Shown here: piece after piece, positions 42,506 through 51,692 of the stretch
How positions within the stretch are numbered: the stretch's first letter is position 1
Layout of the letters: each line of letters begins with the position of its first letter
Source of the DNA: Lacinutrix sp. 5H-3-7-4
GTDB lineage: Bacteria > Bacteroidota > Bacteroidia > Flavobacteriales > Flavobacteriaceae
Assembly: GCF_000211855.2 (NCBI RefSeq)
Contig: NC_015638.1
Location: forward strand, 1,426,001-1,490,000
Reading direction: 5' to 3'
Length of the DNA: 64,000 nucleotides
Program-made: the position numbers and the translations under genes
The notes under the pieces: model-generated
Database searches by the model: none
Seen by the model: the letters and a program-made list of their open reading frames with translations, nothing else
What the model was told of the DNA's origin: nothing

Positions 42506-42546
42506 AAAAAGAAGAAGCCCGAAAGCAAAACTGCAATCGGACTTCT
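42506..42546 (-). terminator. Terminator of the YHS-domain gene
   Basis: AGAAGCCCGA (42513-42522) pairs with TCGGACTTCT (42537-42546) with one G-T type mismatch; on the minus strand the stem is followed by TTCTTTTTAAG. Confidence 0.65.
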
Positions 42547-42578
42547 AAAAATTAGTTAACCAACTAAAACTAATTTTT
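42547..42578. repeat. Perfect 11-base inverted repeat
   Basis: AAAAATTAGTT and AACTAATTTTT around a ten-base loop, between the YHS gene and its terminator hairpin. May be a second terminator or an mRNA 3'-end stabiliser. Confidence 0.5.
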
Positions 42579-42596
42579 CTTTCACATAACACTTAA

Positions 42597-43040
42597 TTAA
42601 TCTTTTTGACTAATTAATCTCCAACTTTGGTCGGCTTTTTTTATCAAACCTTTCACATCGTTTTCTAACCAAGAATCTAATGTGTTATTTCCCCAAGAAT
42701 TGTAGAATAAATAGAGTTTTCCATTACGTATTTCAAACGTTTCAGGATTTATAGATACTTTCTTTCCTTTTTCTGCTATAGCATAAGCACAATAACCGCC
42801 ATATTGTGGAATATATTGTTTAGGGTTAGTGTTAAATTTTTCTAAATGTGCTTTAGTGCTAAATTTATACTTAGCACCATCAAAAGTTGCAGTGTAATTT
42901 TTATTTCCTTTTTCAGCCTTATTATTAAAATAAGAAACCACATCATAGCCTTCAGCTATAAAACCTTTTTTGGTATTATAATCTGTTTGCGCTTGTGCTG
43001 CAATAATGCCAAATAAAAAAATATATACTATAACTTTCAT
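42597..43040 (-). CDS. Secreted YHS-domain protein
   Basis: 147 residues. Signal peptide MKVIVYIFLFGIIAAQAQ. The YHS domain runs GFIAEGYDVVSYFNNKAEKGNKNYTATFDGAKYKFSTKAHLEKFNTNPKQYIPQYGGYCAYAIA, with Cys in GGYCAYA as candidate metal ligand. YHS domains often accompany metal handling. Periplasmic. Function not established. Confidence 0.9.
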   Translation of the reverse strand: MKVIVYIFLFGIIAAQAQTDYNTKKGFIAEGYDVVSYFNNKAEKGNKNYTATFDGAKYKFSTKAHLEKFNTNPKQYIPQYGGYCAYAIAEKGKKVSINPETFEIRNGKLYLFYNSWGNNTLDSWLENDVKGLIKKADQSWRLISQKD

Positions 43041-43097
43041 ATCTTCTTTGTCGCAATAGATACGTAAAATTTACAGTAAAGGTTTTAAAACTCTAAT

Positions 43098-44078
43098 TTA
43101 TAATACCATAAGGTTGCAACCTCTAATATCGCTGGTATCAAAACGGCCAATAATTTCAAAAGAACCATCGTGTTTTACTTTACCTAAATCTTGAGTTGCA
43201 ATAAAAGAGCAGGAGTTAATATTTGCTAAGTCTATTATATTAATGCCACCAGTTTTACCTGTTTTTAATATGGTAAGTGCATCTTCTGTATCGCGTGTGT
43301 AAATTTGCATCCATGGCGGACAGTTAAATACGCCATGACCTTTAGAGTATGCTTGGCTTAAAAGCTCTGTCATACCATATTCGCTATGTATTTGCTTAAC
43401 TCCAAAACCAGCTTTTAAAATATTATGTAAATCTTGACGAATAAGCTCTTTACGTCTGCCTTTCATACCACCGGTTTCCATTATAATGGTGTTTTTTAAA
43501 TTGAAAGTTTCAAACTCTACAAGATCTAGTAGCGCGAAGGATACACCTAATAATAATACCTTTTTACCATTGGAATCTAGTTTTTTTAAAATAGTACTTA
43601 ATGCTGAAAGATTATCTAAATAAAAACCGCTTTCGTTAAATTTAGAATCTTTTATTAAACTATCTGCCATATAAATTAGCGATGAGCCTTCACGCTCTAA
43701 ATAACTAGGGAGTAAAGCTAACACCACATAATCTTCTATATTACCATAAAAGTGCTTAAAAGCTGTTTTAAAACTGTTTTCGTATACCGTTAAATCTGTA
43801 ACCAAATGCTTACTAGTTAAGCTACCAGTTGTGCCGCTGCTTGTAAATGTTTTTACAACAGGATTTGTATTGCTTAATACTTGGTGCGATTTAAAAAACT
43901 GAATGGGTAAAAAAGGAATGTCTTCTACTTTTTTTACATCACTTGGGTGTTTGTAAAGTAAATCGCAAAACGAACGATAAACCAAATTATTTTCAAACTG
44001 AAATTTAAAAACAGACAAAGCCAATGCATTAAATTGGTCTTTGGTTTTAATATTAAAAAATTGGTTTTGGTCTATCAT
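43098..44078 (-). CDS. LuxE-type acyl-protein synthetase homologue
   Basis: 326 residues from the ATG at 44078; an upstream start would add a spurious hydrophobic stretch. The adenylating core has TFTSSGTTGSLTSKH, METGGMKGRRKEL, HSEYGMTELLSQAYS and a C-terminal GRFDTSDIRGCN. LuxE activates fatty acids as acyl-AMP and transfers them to its own cysteine. No luciferase or LuxC gene is nearby. Homologues in Bacteroidota often occur alone or near surface-glycan genes, so an acyl-activating role in envelope chemistry is possible. Confidence 0.88.
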   Translation of the reverse strand: MIDQNQFFNIKTKDQFNALALSVFKFQFENNLVYRSFCDLLYKHPSDVKKVEDIPFLPIQFFKSHQVLSNTNPVVKTFTSSGTTGSLTSKHLVTDLTVYENSFKTAFKHFYGNIEDYVVLALLPSYLEREGSSLIYMADSLIKDSKFNESGFYLDNLSALSTILKKLDSNGKKVLLLGVSFALLDLVEFETFNLKNTIIMETGGMKGRRKELIRQDLHNILKAGFGVKQIHSEYGMTELLSQAYSKGHGVFNCPPWMQIYTRDTEDALTILKTGKTGGINIIDLANINSCSFIATQDLGKVKHDGSFEIIGRFDTSDIRGCNLMVL

Positions 44079-44113
44079 TTTACAAAGGCAAAAATAAACA
44101 GCAAAAATAAACA

Positions 44114-44144
44114 AAAAGAGCGTTACCATTGGCAACGCTCTTTT
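44114..44144 (-). terminator. Terminator of the T9SS carbohydrate-binding-like gene
   Basis: Perfect 11-base stem AAAAGAGCGTT / AACGCTCTTTT with a 9-base loop; T-rich flank on the minus strand. Confidence 0.9.
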
Positions 44145-44165
44145 AAAAATGTATAAGTATAGAGA

Positions 44166-44915
44166 TTACTTAATTACTAATTTTTTAGTAGTAGTCGCTC
44201 CATTTTGGTTTAAGTTTAAAATATAAACACCACTTTTAAGTGTAGATACATTTAAACGGTTGTTTATTGTTTGAGATAACACTTTTTTACCTAAAACATC
44301 AAAAACACTTACGTTAATAGCTTCGTTAGATGCTGTTGTAATGTTTACAAAACCGTTAGATGCTGGATTTGGATACACAGAAAATTCTGTAGTCTCAAAG
44401 TTTTCAGTTGAAAGTGTTGGATCTGTAACTAGTAAGTTGTCTACGTATATTACTGAAGAACCATCAAAGCCTGAAACATCGTAAAAACGAAGACCAACTT
44501 CTATAGTACCGCTTGTAGTAGGTGTAAATGTTGTAGTTAAAGTTTGCCAAGAATCTGTTGTTGTTGGGTCAGAGTAATTTTCGTAACCGTCAATGTATAA
44601 TCTTGCTCTAGCATCGTTATCACCAGCTGGGTGGTAAATATCTACTGAATAAGTGTATTCTACACCTGCGACTACATCTATATCTTGTCTAAAATCAGTA
44701 CTTCCTTGAGTTGCAGTGTTTACTGTTATTTTTAAAGACTTTGTACCTTCATTTATTATAGTTGTTTCTTCTTCTGTTGAAATTCCAGAATCAATTAGAG
44801 TCCAACCATCAGGAGTGTTTCCTGTAAAAGATTCAAATCCTCCGTTTACAGCAATACTTTGGCTAATGCCAAAGAAAGGGATTAATGTTAAAGCTAAAAA
44901 GTAAAATTTTTTCAT
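44166..44915 (-). CDS. T9SS cargo with a CBM4/9-like domain
   Basis: 249 residues from the ATG at 44915, giving signal peptide MKKFYFLALTLIPFFGISQ. The central 140 residues are a galactose-binding-type sandwich (VNGGFESFTGNTPDGWTLIDSG ... VEYTYSVDIYHPAG, ARLYIDGYENY, VIYVDNLLV), like carbohydrate-binding family 4/9. The end is a type A sorting domain (FSVYPNPASNGFVNI ... GVYILNLNQNGATTTKKLVIK). Secreted. No catalytic domain; may bind a polysaccharide. It has the same C-terminus type as the neighbour at 45010. Confidence 0.88.
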   Translation of the reverse strand: MKKFYFLALTLIPFFGISQSIAVNGGFESFTGNTPDGWTLIDSGISTEEETTIINEGTKSLKITVNTATQGSTDFRQDIDVVAGVEYTYSVDIYHPAGDNDARARLYIDGYENYSDPTTTDSWQTLTTTFTPTTSGTIEVGLRFYDVSGFDGSSVIYVDNLLVTDPTLSTENFETTEFSVYPNPASNGFVNITTASNEAINVSVFDVLGKKVLSQTINNRLNVSTLKSGVYILNLNQNGATTTKKLVIK

Positions 44916-44953
44916 ATTGTGTTGTTTTAAATTTGAGGGATAAAAGTAAATAA

Positions 44954-44988
44954 AAAAAAATAGGCTAGTAAAAAATACCAGCCTATTT
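44954..44988 (-). terminator. Terminator of the large T9SS cargo gene
   Basis: AAATAGGCTAGTA / TACCAGCCTATTT stem with one mismatch and a 5-base loop; on the minus strand followed by a run of Ts. Confidence 0.85.
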
Positions 44989-45009
44989 AACAATAACTTA
45001 ATATTGGTT

Positions 45010-46782
45010 TTATTCTATAACTAACTTTTTAGTAGTAGTTGCTCCGTTTTGAGAGATTTTTACTAAGTAAACACCTGTGTTTAAGCTAGAAACATTTAAC
45101 GTGTTGTTTGTTAATGTTTGTGTAATAACTTGTTTTCCTAAAATATCGAAAACAGCAACATTGGCTTCACCATTTGTAGTGGTTTTAATAGTTACATTAC
45201 CTGTGTTTGTTGGGTTTGGATATATTGAGAAATTTGCTTCTTGCTCAAAAGTTTCTGTACTTAAAGTAACATCATCTAAATCACGAGCAGTAACTTGTGG
45301 AGCACCACCAAATTCTGCGACTAAAACAACTATGTCGCCTTCCGTTGTAGGAATTGGTTGCCCAATATAATTAGCTTCAGCAAAACTAGTTCTAAAAACC
45401 ATAGACGATGGCATTACGTTAGACGCATCATTTATAGTGTAATTTGTTGAGGCTGCAAAAGTACCTGTTTCAGTAAACGTTACATCGTTTATTTGTACTA
45501 ATTCAGACTGGTAATCTGCAAAGTTTGTTAATAAAGTAGCAATGGTTACAACCTCTGGTGTTACTGGAGTACTTGGTGCAACAGCAGCATCTGCATTTGG
45601 GTTAAATTGTAAAACACCATTAAAAAACGAAACACCACCAGTTAATCCACTCATACCATCACCAATAGCAAAAGTAGTTGCTATATTTCCAGGAACATCA
45701 TCAATTAATATTCCGGCAGATGCATCTTGAATGTATTTTTGGTTTCTTGAAGTTCTTGTATAAGTTACCGTTGGTACACTTTGTAATTGGTATACACCAT
45801 CTGTTCCGTTAGCGTCAACATCTGCACGAAGAGCTGCAATATCTGCAACAACTGTTAATGCATTTACACTAAAAGAAGTCATTTGAGTATCTATAGTTCC
45901 GCCTTGATTAACTAAATCTACAGTTACATCGTACATGCCACCATCTACAGTAGCAATAGAAAATGGACTAGTTACATTTTGAGTAGTAGTACCATTAACA
46001 GTAATGTTTACAATTTCATCAGTAGTATTTGCAGTTGTAAAAACAACATCAACATTAGTTGTTCCAGGATCAAAAACAGAAGCATTTGAAGGTGATATAA
46101 TAGATACAGATGGGTTTGTAGGCGCAGCAAAAACAACAACATCGTCAAAAGATTGACCAATCATTAAATTATCTACTCTTACTGTTTCATTTTCTGATGA
46201 GTCCGACTGGCGTAAATCAAAAGAAGTAATAGTTACAGGTCCGCCATCGGCATTACCTGAAATTGAAGTATCTGCTGCAGTTGTTGGGTTTATCCAAAGT
46301 GTTGGTGTAGCTGTATCTAGGTTGTAACCAACAACAACTCTATAGGTTTGACCATAAGTTAAATCTGTAGCCCAAGTTGCATCAGCCGTACCAGCAGAAG
46401 TTGCAATACCAACTGTAAAGTCACCACCTGCAGAAGGTTCTACAATATCAACACGAGCATCAAAACCTAAGTGTGCAAAATATTCAGAGTCCGTTCCAGA
46501 AAAAGGAGCGCCTAAATCATCTACAGAAAAATCTAATGCAAAAAATAAATCTCCTGTTACTGCGTTAAAACTTATTTTAACATCTTCACTTGGCATACCG
46601 TGTTCTACAATAGCTTGTCCAGATGCAACAACAAAGTCTCCAGCTGTACCACCATTGTTAGTCCAGGCAGAGTTGCTAACCAAACTTCCATCAGGATACG
46701 AAAAATCTTCAGCAAGTATAACTTGACCGTAAGAAGCGGTAGTTAATAAAATCGTTAAAAATAAAAAGTAAATTTTCTTCAT
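45010..46782 (-). CDS. Large T9SS cargo protein of unknown function
   Basis: 590 residues. Signal peptide MKKIYFLFLTILLTTASYGQ. Region 20-215 looks like a lectin-type sandwich (FSYPDGSLVSNSAWTNNGGTAGDFVVASG), 220-310 like an Ig-fold, and 315-500 like the OB-fold seen in Bacteroidota exonuclease/endonuclease-associated secreted proteins (YTRTSRNQKYIQDASAGILIDDV). Final 75 residues are a type A sorting domain (FSIYPNPTNTGNVTIK ... VYLVKISQNGATTTKKLVIE). No catalytic residues identified. Confidence 0.87.
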   Translation of the reverse strand: MKKIYFLFLTILLTTASYGQVILAEDFSYPDGSLVSNSAWTNNGGTAGDFVVASGQAIVEHGMPSEDVKISFNAVTGDLFFALDFSVDDLGAPFSGTDSEYFAHLGFDARVDIVEPSAGGDFTVGIATSAGTADATWATDLTYGQTYRVVVGYNLDTATPTLWINPTTAADTSISGNADGGPVTITSFDLRQSDSSENETVRVDNLMIGQSFDDVVVFAAPTNPSVSIISPSNASVFDPGTTNVDVVFTTANTTDEIVNITVNGTTTQNVTSPFSIATVDGGMYDVTVDLVNQGGTIDTQMTSFSVNALTVVADIAALRADVDANGTDGVYQLQSVPTVTYTRTSRNQKYIQDASAGILIDDVPGNIATTFAIGDGMSGLTGGVSFFNGVLQFNPNADAAVAPSTPVTPEVVTIATLLTNFADYQSELVQINDVTFTETGTFAASTNYTINDASNVMPSSMVFRTSFAEANYIGQPIPTTEGDIVVLVAEFGGAPQVTARDLDDVTLSTETFEQEANFSIYPNPTNTGNVTIKTTTNGEANVAVFDILGKQVITQTLTNNTLNVSSLNTGVYLVKISQNGATTTKKLVIE

Positions 46783-46806
46783 AATATTTTATATAAAATT
46801 AGAAAC

Positions 46807-46814
46807 CAAATATA
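46807..46814 (-). promoter_or_regulatory. -7 element of the large T9SS cargo gene
   Basis: Minus-strand TATATTTG, exact TAnnTTTG, 24 bases before the ATG. No clear -33. Confidence 0.4.
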
Positions 46815-47044
46815 CAAAGATTTAAAAATTATTTTGTGCGGTATAACTGTTGTATATTGTTTTTTAACGATATAATAACATTGAAACCCTTAAGTAATAG
46901 AGGTTTTATATAATATTTTGATTGTTAATAAGTTGTAGTGCTTAAAGACGAAATTGTGTTACTATAATGTTATTAATTATTTAAATATAGAAAATTGAGG
47001 TAATAATTTTATCTTTACGCTAACTATTAAGGAATTATATTATA

Positions 47045-47728
47045 ATGAACAACCAAGACATTAAAATTTTACTGGTAGATGACGAACCAGATATTTTAGA
47101 AATTGTAGGCTATAATTTATCAAAAGAAGGATACCAAGTTAGTACAGCATCAAATGGCGTTGAAGGTGTTAAAAAAGCCAAAAAAGAAAAACCTCATTTA
47201 ATTATTTTAGATGTAATGATGCCAGAAATGGACGGTATTGAAGCTTGCGAACAAATTAGAAAAGTCCCAGAATTAAAAAATACAATCATTACCTTTTTAA
47301 CTGCTAGAGGAGAAGATTATTCTCAAGTTGCAGGATTTGATGCAGGAGCAGATGATTATATTACAAAACCTATTAAACCAAAATTACTATTAAGCAAGGT
47401 AAAAGCTTTATTGCGCCGCTTAAAAGCCGAAGAAGGAAATGCTACTATAGTTAAAGTTGGAAATCTAACCATTAATAAAGAAGAGTATAAAATTATTTTA
47501 GATGGTAAAGAAATACTTTTACCTAAAAAAGAATTTGAATTATTATCTTTATTAGCATCAAAACCAGGAAAAGTTTTTAAAAGAGAAAATATTTTAGAAC
47601 GCATTTGGGGTAACGAAGTTGTTGTTGGTGGTAGAACAATAGATGTTCACATTAGAAAAATTAGAGACAAAATTGGAGATAAATCTATAAAAACAATAAA
47701 AGGTGTTGGTTATAAGTTTATAGAATAA
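47045..47728 (+). CDS. OmpR/PhoB-type response regulator
   Basis: 227 residues. Receiver with acidic pair DDEPD, phospho-acceptor in LIILDVMMPEMDG, FLTARGE and TKP switch residues. C-terminal winged helix FELLSLLASKPGKVFKRENILERIWGNEVVVGGRTIDVHIRKIRDKIG. Its TAA overlaps the kinase ATG by one base (TAATG). PhoB-like by sequence; phosphate control is plausible but no Pho box was identified. Confidence 0.95.
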   Translation: MNNQDIKILLVDDEPDILEIVGYNLSKEGYQVSTASNGVEGVKKAKKEKPHLIILDVMMPEMDGIEACEQIRKVPELKNTIITFLTARGEDYSQVAGFDAGADDYITKPIKPKLLLSKVKALLRRLKAEEGNATIVKVGNLTINKEEYKIILDGKEILLPKKEFELLSLLASKPGKVFKRENILERIWGNEVVVGGRTIDVHIRKIRDKIGDKSIKTIKGVGYKFIE

Positions 47729-48774
47729 TGCAATTACGAAAAACATATAAATTTGCCTTTAAAACATCATTGTTACTAACAATAGTTTTAACACTCGTAG
47801 TGAGTGTTTTTTTATTTATATTTTATTCTATAAAGCCCTTAGCACTATTAGTATTTATAATTTTATGTTTCTCAACAGCTTTTGCTGTAATACAATACAG
47901 AGCTCAAAATTTTATTTACAAACGCGTTAAGCAAATCTATGACGACTTAACCTTACTAGAGTCTGCAACCTTTAGAAAAAAAGGAATAACCACAGATATG
48001 TCTACTTTAAAAGAAGAGATTGATAGGTATGCAAAAGACAAAAAAGTAGAAATAGAAACACTTAATATTAGAGAAGAATATAGAAAAGAGTTTTTAGGTA
48101 ATGTATCTCACGAGTTAAAAACACCACTATTTACTGTGCAAGGTTATCTAGAAACCTTAATTGATGGTGCAGCAAAAGATAAAAAAATTAGAGATAAATA
48201 TTTAGATCGTGCTAACAAAGGAGTAGAACGTTTAATTTACATTGTTAGAGATTTAGATATGATTACTAAATTAGAAGTTGGTGATATTAGGCTAGATTAT
48301 GAAACTTTTGATATAGTAGCTCTAATAGAAAGTGTATTTGAGTTGTTTGAAATGAAAGCGGCAAAAAAAAATATTACTTTAATGTTCGATAGAACGTATG
48401 ATAGTGAAATATATGTACATGCAGATAGAGAAAAAATCCAACAAGTACTTACAAACTTAGTAGTAAATTCTATTAAATATGGAAGAAAAAAAGGAACAAC
48501 AGAAGTAAGTATAGAAAACTTAATAAAAAACAAAGTTATAGTTCGTGTAACAGATAATGGAGAAGGTATTAGTGAAGACCATATACCAAGATTATTTGAG
48601 CGTTTTTATAGAGTAGATAAAAGTGGTTCTAGAAAAGAAGGAGGTTCTGGTTTAGGACTATCTATTGTAAAACACATAATAGAAGGTCATGACGAAAAAA
48701 TCTATATAGAAAGTGAACTTGATGTAGGTAGTGAATTTTCTTTTACTTTAGAAAAGGCCAAACAAAGCCTCTAA
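47728..48774 (+). CDS. Sensor histidine kinase paired with the upstream regulator (PhoR-like)
   Basis: 348 residues. Two adjacent N-terminal helices (about 13-55) with hardly any periplasmic part, then a linker, H box LGNVSHELKTPLFTVQGY, N box TNLVVNSIKYG, and DNGEGI, FERFYRVDKSG, GSGLGLSIVKHI. The lack of a sensory loop fits PhoR-type kinases that sense via a partner. The 3' end overlaps the convergent glycosyltransferase gene by 27 bases. Confidence 0.95.
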   Translation: MQLRKTYKFAFKTSLLLTIVLTLVVSVFLFIFYSIKPLALLVFIILCFSTAFAVIQYRAQNFIYKRVKQIYDDLTLLESATFRKKGITTDMSTLKEEIDRYAKDKKVEIETLNIREEYRKEFLGNVSHELKTPLFTVQGYLETLIDGAAKDKKIRDKYLDRANKGVERLIYIVRDLDMITKLEVGDIRLDYETFDIVALIESVFELFEMKAAKKNITLMFDRTYDSEIYVHADREKIQQVLTNLVVNSIKYGRKKGTTEVSIENLIKNKVIVRVTDNGEGISEDHIPRLFERFYRVDKSGSRKEGGSGLGLSIVKHIIEGHDEKIYIESELDVGSEFSFTLEKAKQSL

Positions 48775-49797
48775 ATCTGGATTAGTATATTCCATGTTTA
48801 ATCCGCTATAAGTAGTAATAGTTTCAAGTTTGTTTAATGTAAATTGATCTTGAGAACATGTGGGAGCAAGTTTTAAAGTATTAAAATAATCTGCCAAATA
48901 CTCTTGCTCAAATTGTCCAGGAGTAGGAATAAAAAAGGCCTTTTTACCTAATTTTGTTAAATCCATAACAGTAGTATAACCAGATCTGCAAATTATTACT
49001 TTACTACTATTTATAGCGTGTTCTAAAGCTTTAGATGTCATAAAATTATAAACAGTAAAGTTGCCATTAACTTCACAAGTTTGTTTTGGTTCTATTACAC
49101 CTTTTATAAAAATAATTTTTCCGTTATAGTTTTTTAATTCTGTAAATAATTTTTTAATTAAAAGCGAGCGTTGAGGTTCTGGTCCAGAAATTAAAACCAT
49201 AATATCATAAATTTCCTTAGTTGTAGTTTTGTTTAATCTACTTAAAGGACCTAAATAAAATAGTTTAGAATTATTAGTTTCATTAGTATGTCCAAGTTTA
49301 CCACTTAAACTGGGTTCGTTTTTAAAATCTGGAACCCAAATAGCATCAAACTTTGTCATTAAACCTTGATGCAGTTTAGAGCTAAGTTGCGAAGTATTGC
49401 CACTAAGTACATTTAATTGGTGCGTAATAAATACCGAAGGTACTTTTTTGTGCCTAACACCAAATCTATTGTCAGAAATTATACCCGAAAGATTATATTT
49501 TTCTACTAAAGTAGCAGTAATCTTTTTTTCGGCTTTTTTTGCTTTTAAAACTTTGGGTGTTTGTGCAATTAATTTCCATTTAAGGTTGTTTCCTTTTTTA
49601 GTATACTCTATATCGTAACTAGGTAATGTTTCGTATTTAAGTTTGGGAAATTCTTTTTTTAATAAGTTTAAAGCATCACCATCACTGGCAATAATAGGTT
49701 CAAAATTATAATCAATTAACCAATTAATTATTGGTATGCATCTAGTAGCATGGCCAATTCCCCAATTTAAAGGAGCAACTAAAATTTTTTTCTTCAT
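48748..49797 (-). CDS. GT28-like glycosyltransferase family protein
   Basis: 349 residues from the ATG at 49797. The N-terminal motif VAPLNWGIGHATRCIPII resembles the MurG/UDP-glycosyltransferase loop GxGHxxR. The C-terminal half has ICRSGYTTVMDLTKLGKKAFFIPTPGQFEQEYLADYF, the donor-binding signature. Predicted cytosolic or membrane-peripheral sugar transferase for a lipid or glycan. Acceptor unknown. Confidence 0.87.
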   Translation of the reverse strand: MKKKILVAPLNWGIGHATRCIPIINWLIDYNFEPIIASDGDALNLLKKEFPKLKYETLPSYDIEYTKKGNNLKWKLIAQTPKVLKAKKAEKKITATLVEKYNLSGIISDNRFGVRHKKVPSVFITHQLNVLSGNTSQLSSKLHQGLMTKFDAIWVPDFKNEPSLSGKLGHTNETNNSKLFYLGPLSRLNKTTTKEIYDIMVLISGPEPQRSLLIKKLFTELKNYNGKIIFIKGVIEPKQTCEVNGNFTVYNFMTSKALEHAINSSKVIICRSGYTTVMDLTKLGKKAFFIPTPGQFEQEYLADYFNTLKLAPTCSQDQFTLNKLETITTYSGLNMEYTNPDLEALFGLF

Positions 49798-49870
49798 ATA
49801 AATATCAAAGGTAAACATATTACTGCTCTCGTATATTTCCGTAATTTTACCAAAAATTTAAATTTACAAA

Positions 49871-50545
49871 GTGGGAAGTAAAAATAAACTTAAGCGATTT
49901 AACGAAAACGAAACCTTTGCTAATGTATTTCAGCCTAAGCGAGAAGACTTGGTTGATGCAGTTTATAAAATGAAAGGTAACTGGAATAAAGATTATTTTA
50001 AAAACTCTAATCCTTTAATTTTAGAATTGGGTTGTGGTAAAGGCGAATACTCTGTTAACCTTGCTAAAAAATATCCAAACAAAAATTTTATAGGTATCGA
50101 TATTAAGGGTGCCCGTTTTTGGCGTGGAGCTAAAACCGCTATAGAAGAGCATTTGCCAAATGTTGCTTTTTTAAGAACGCAAATAGAATTAATAGATAAA
50201 GCTTTTGCAGAGCATGAAGTAGATGAGATTTGGATTACTTTCCCAGACCCACAAATTAAATACAAACGTACAAAACACAGAATGACAAATTCTGAATTTT
50301 TAAAGCGCTATAAAAAAGTATTAAAACCAGATGGTGTAATGAATTTAAAAACCGATAGTGAATTTATGCATGGCTATACATTAGGTTTGTTACACGGTGA
50401 AGGTCATGAAGTTTTATATGCAAACCATAATGTATATAAACAAGAAGGAAGTCCAGAAGAAGTAACAAGTATACAAACGCATTACGAAAGTATATATTTA
50501 GAACAAGACAAAGCAATTACTTATATTAGGTTCAAAATTAAGTAG
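49871..50545 (+). CDS. trmB: tRNA (guanine-N7-)-methyltransferase
   Basis: 224 residues starting at a GTG (no ATG is available in frame before the conserved N-terminus). SAM motif LELGCGKGEYSVNLAKKYP, IGIDIKGARFWRGAK, and the TrmB motif WITFPDPQIKYKRTKHRM. Ends TSIQTHYESIYLEQDKAITYIRF. Methylates G46 in the variable loop. Two bases before the LysE-family gene. Confidence 0.95.
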   Translation: MGSKNKLKRFNENETFANVFQPKREDLVDAVYKMKGNWNKDYFKNSNPLILELGCGKGEYSVNLAKKYPNKNFIGIDIKGARFWRGAKTAIEEHLPNVAFLRTQIELIDKAFAEHEVDEIWITFPDPQIKYKRTKHRMTNSEFLKRYKKVLKPDGVMNLKTDSEFMHGYTLGLLHGEGHEVLYANHNVYKQEGSPEEVTSIQTHYESIYLEQDKAITYIRFKIK

Positions 50546-50547
50546 TA

Positions 50548-51177
50548 TTGGAAATTACAATCACATTTGCATTAGGTTTAATTATTGCTTTGGTAGGTGT
50601 CATTCCTCCAGGTTTGTTGAATATGACAGCTGCAAAAATTAGCATAAAAGATGGCTACACAAGAGGCTTAATGTTCTCTATTGGTGTTTGTATAGTGGTT
50701 GTAATACAAACACTTATAGCTTTGCTTTTTGCAAGTTATTTAAGCAGTCATCCAAATATTACTAATATATTACAACGTGTAGCTTTTGTAATATTTGTAT
50801 TACTAACTATTTATTTTTTGGTATTAGCAAATAAAGAAGAAAAGCCTAAAATTAAACCTATAATTAAAAGTAAAAAAGGGCGCTTTTTTGAGGGTATGCT
50901 ACTTTCAGCTTTAAATGTTTTTCCAATACCATATCAAGCCTATATGGGTACTACGCTGGCAACAGCAGGATTAATGACCTTAAATAAAACAAGTATAGCA
51001 TCTTATGTCTCTGGTGCAGCAACAGGAACATTTGTAATGCTCTACGTTTATATATTCTTTTTTAAAAGAATAAAAAGCAAAAAAGTTAAATCGCAAAAAA
51101 CAATAAACTACACAATTGGTATAATAACAGGAATAATTTCTATTGTTACTTTTATTAATATAATTAGAGAATGGTAG
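50548..51177 (+). CDS. LysE-family exporter
   Basis: 209 residues starting at TTG, which places the first helix and the LysE motif VGVIPPGLLNMTAAKISIKDGYTRG in the expected position. Six transmembrane helices with a charged loop ANKEEKPKIKPIIKSKKGR after helix 3. Predicted to export amino acids or small metabolites. Coupled to trmB. Confidence 0.88.
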   Translation: MEITITFALGLIIALVGVIPPGLLNMTAAKISIKDGYTRGLMFSIGVCIVVVIQTLIALLFASYLSSHPNITNILQRVAFVIFVLLTIYFLVLANKEEKPKIKPIIKSKKGRFFEGMLLSALNVFPIPYQAYMGTTLATAGLMTLNKTSIASYVSGAATGTFVMLYVYIFFFKRIKSKKVKSQKTINYTIGIITGIISIVTFINIIREW

Positions 51178-51195
51178 TGTTTTAAAACTTTGAAA

Positions 51196-51525
51196 ATGAA
51201 ACAAGAAACACTAAATTTTTTCGAAAAAGTTTACAAGGTTGCAAAACAAATCCCTTACGGTAGAGTAACCAGTTATGGTGCAATAGGTAATTATCTTGGC
51301 GCACCAAGAAGCGCAAGAATGGTTGGCTACGCCATGAATGGGTCTGTAGAAAAAGAGGTGCCAGCACATCGTGTAGTTAATAAAAAAGGCCTGTTAACAG
51401 GAAAACATCATTTTAATGGTACAAACCTCATGCAACAACTTTTAGAAAGTGAAGGTGTAGAAGTTAAAAACAATCAAATTCAAAACCTAGAAAGTGTTTA
51501 TTGGGATCCATCAAAAGAACTATAA
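51196..51525 (+). CDS. Alkyltransferase-like protein (MGMT family, catalytic Cys replaced by Ala)
   Basis: 109 residues from the ATG at 51196 (a TTG two codons earlier is less likely). Helix-turn-helix QIPYGRVTSYGAIGNYLG and SARMVGYAMNG with the Arg finger. The active-site motif that is PCHRV in O6-alkylguanine transferases is PAHRV here, so alkyl transfer is impossible. ATL proteins bind alkylated bases and hand them to nucleotide excision repair. Confidence 0.93.
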   Translation: MKQETLNFFEKVYKVAKQIPYGRVTSYGAIGNYLGAPRSARMVGYAMNGSVEKEVPAHRVVNKKGLLTGKHHFNGTNLMQQLLESEGVEVKNNQIQNLESVYWDPSKEL

Positions 51526-51589
51526 GGTTTATTAATTGTCCAATAGAAAATCTTCAAACTAACCACTTTATACTTCAATCTTTATATAG

Positions 51590-51597
51590 TATCTTTG
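51590..51597 (+). promoter_or_regulatory. -7 element of the mrp operon
   Basis: TATCTTTG, exact consensus, about 95 bases before the mrp ATG. The leader holds no recognised structure. Confidence 0.5.
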
Positions 51598-51692
51598 CGT
51601 TTAGAAGCAATCTAGATAAGATTAAGAATTTTAATTAAGATTTAAGAAACTGTATTTCATTCTTTATTCTTTTTTATTATTAAAAATAAAAT

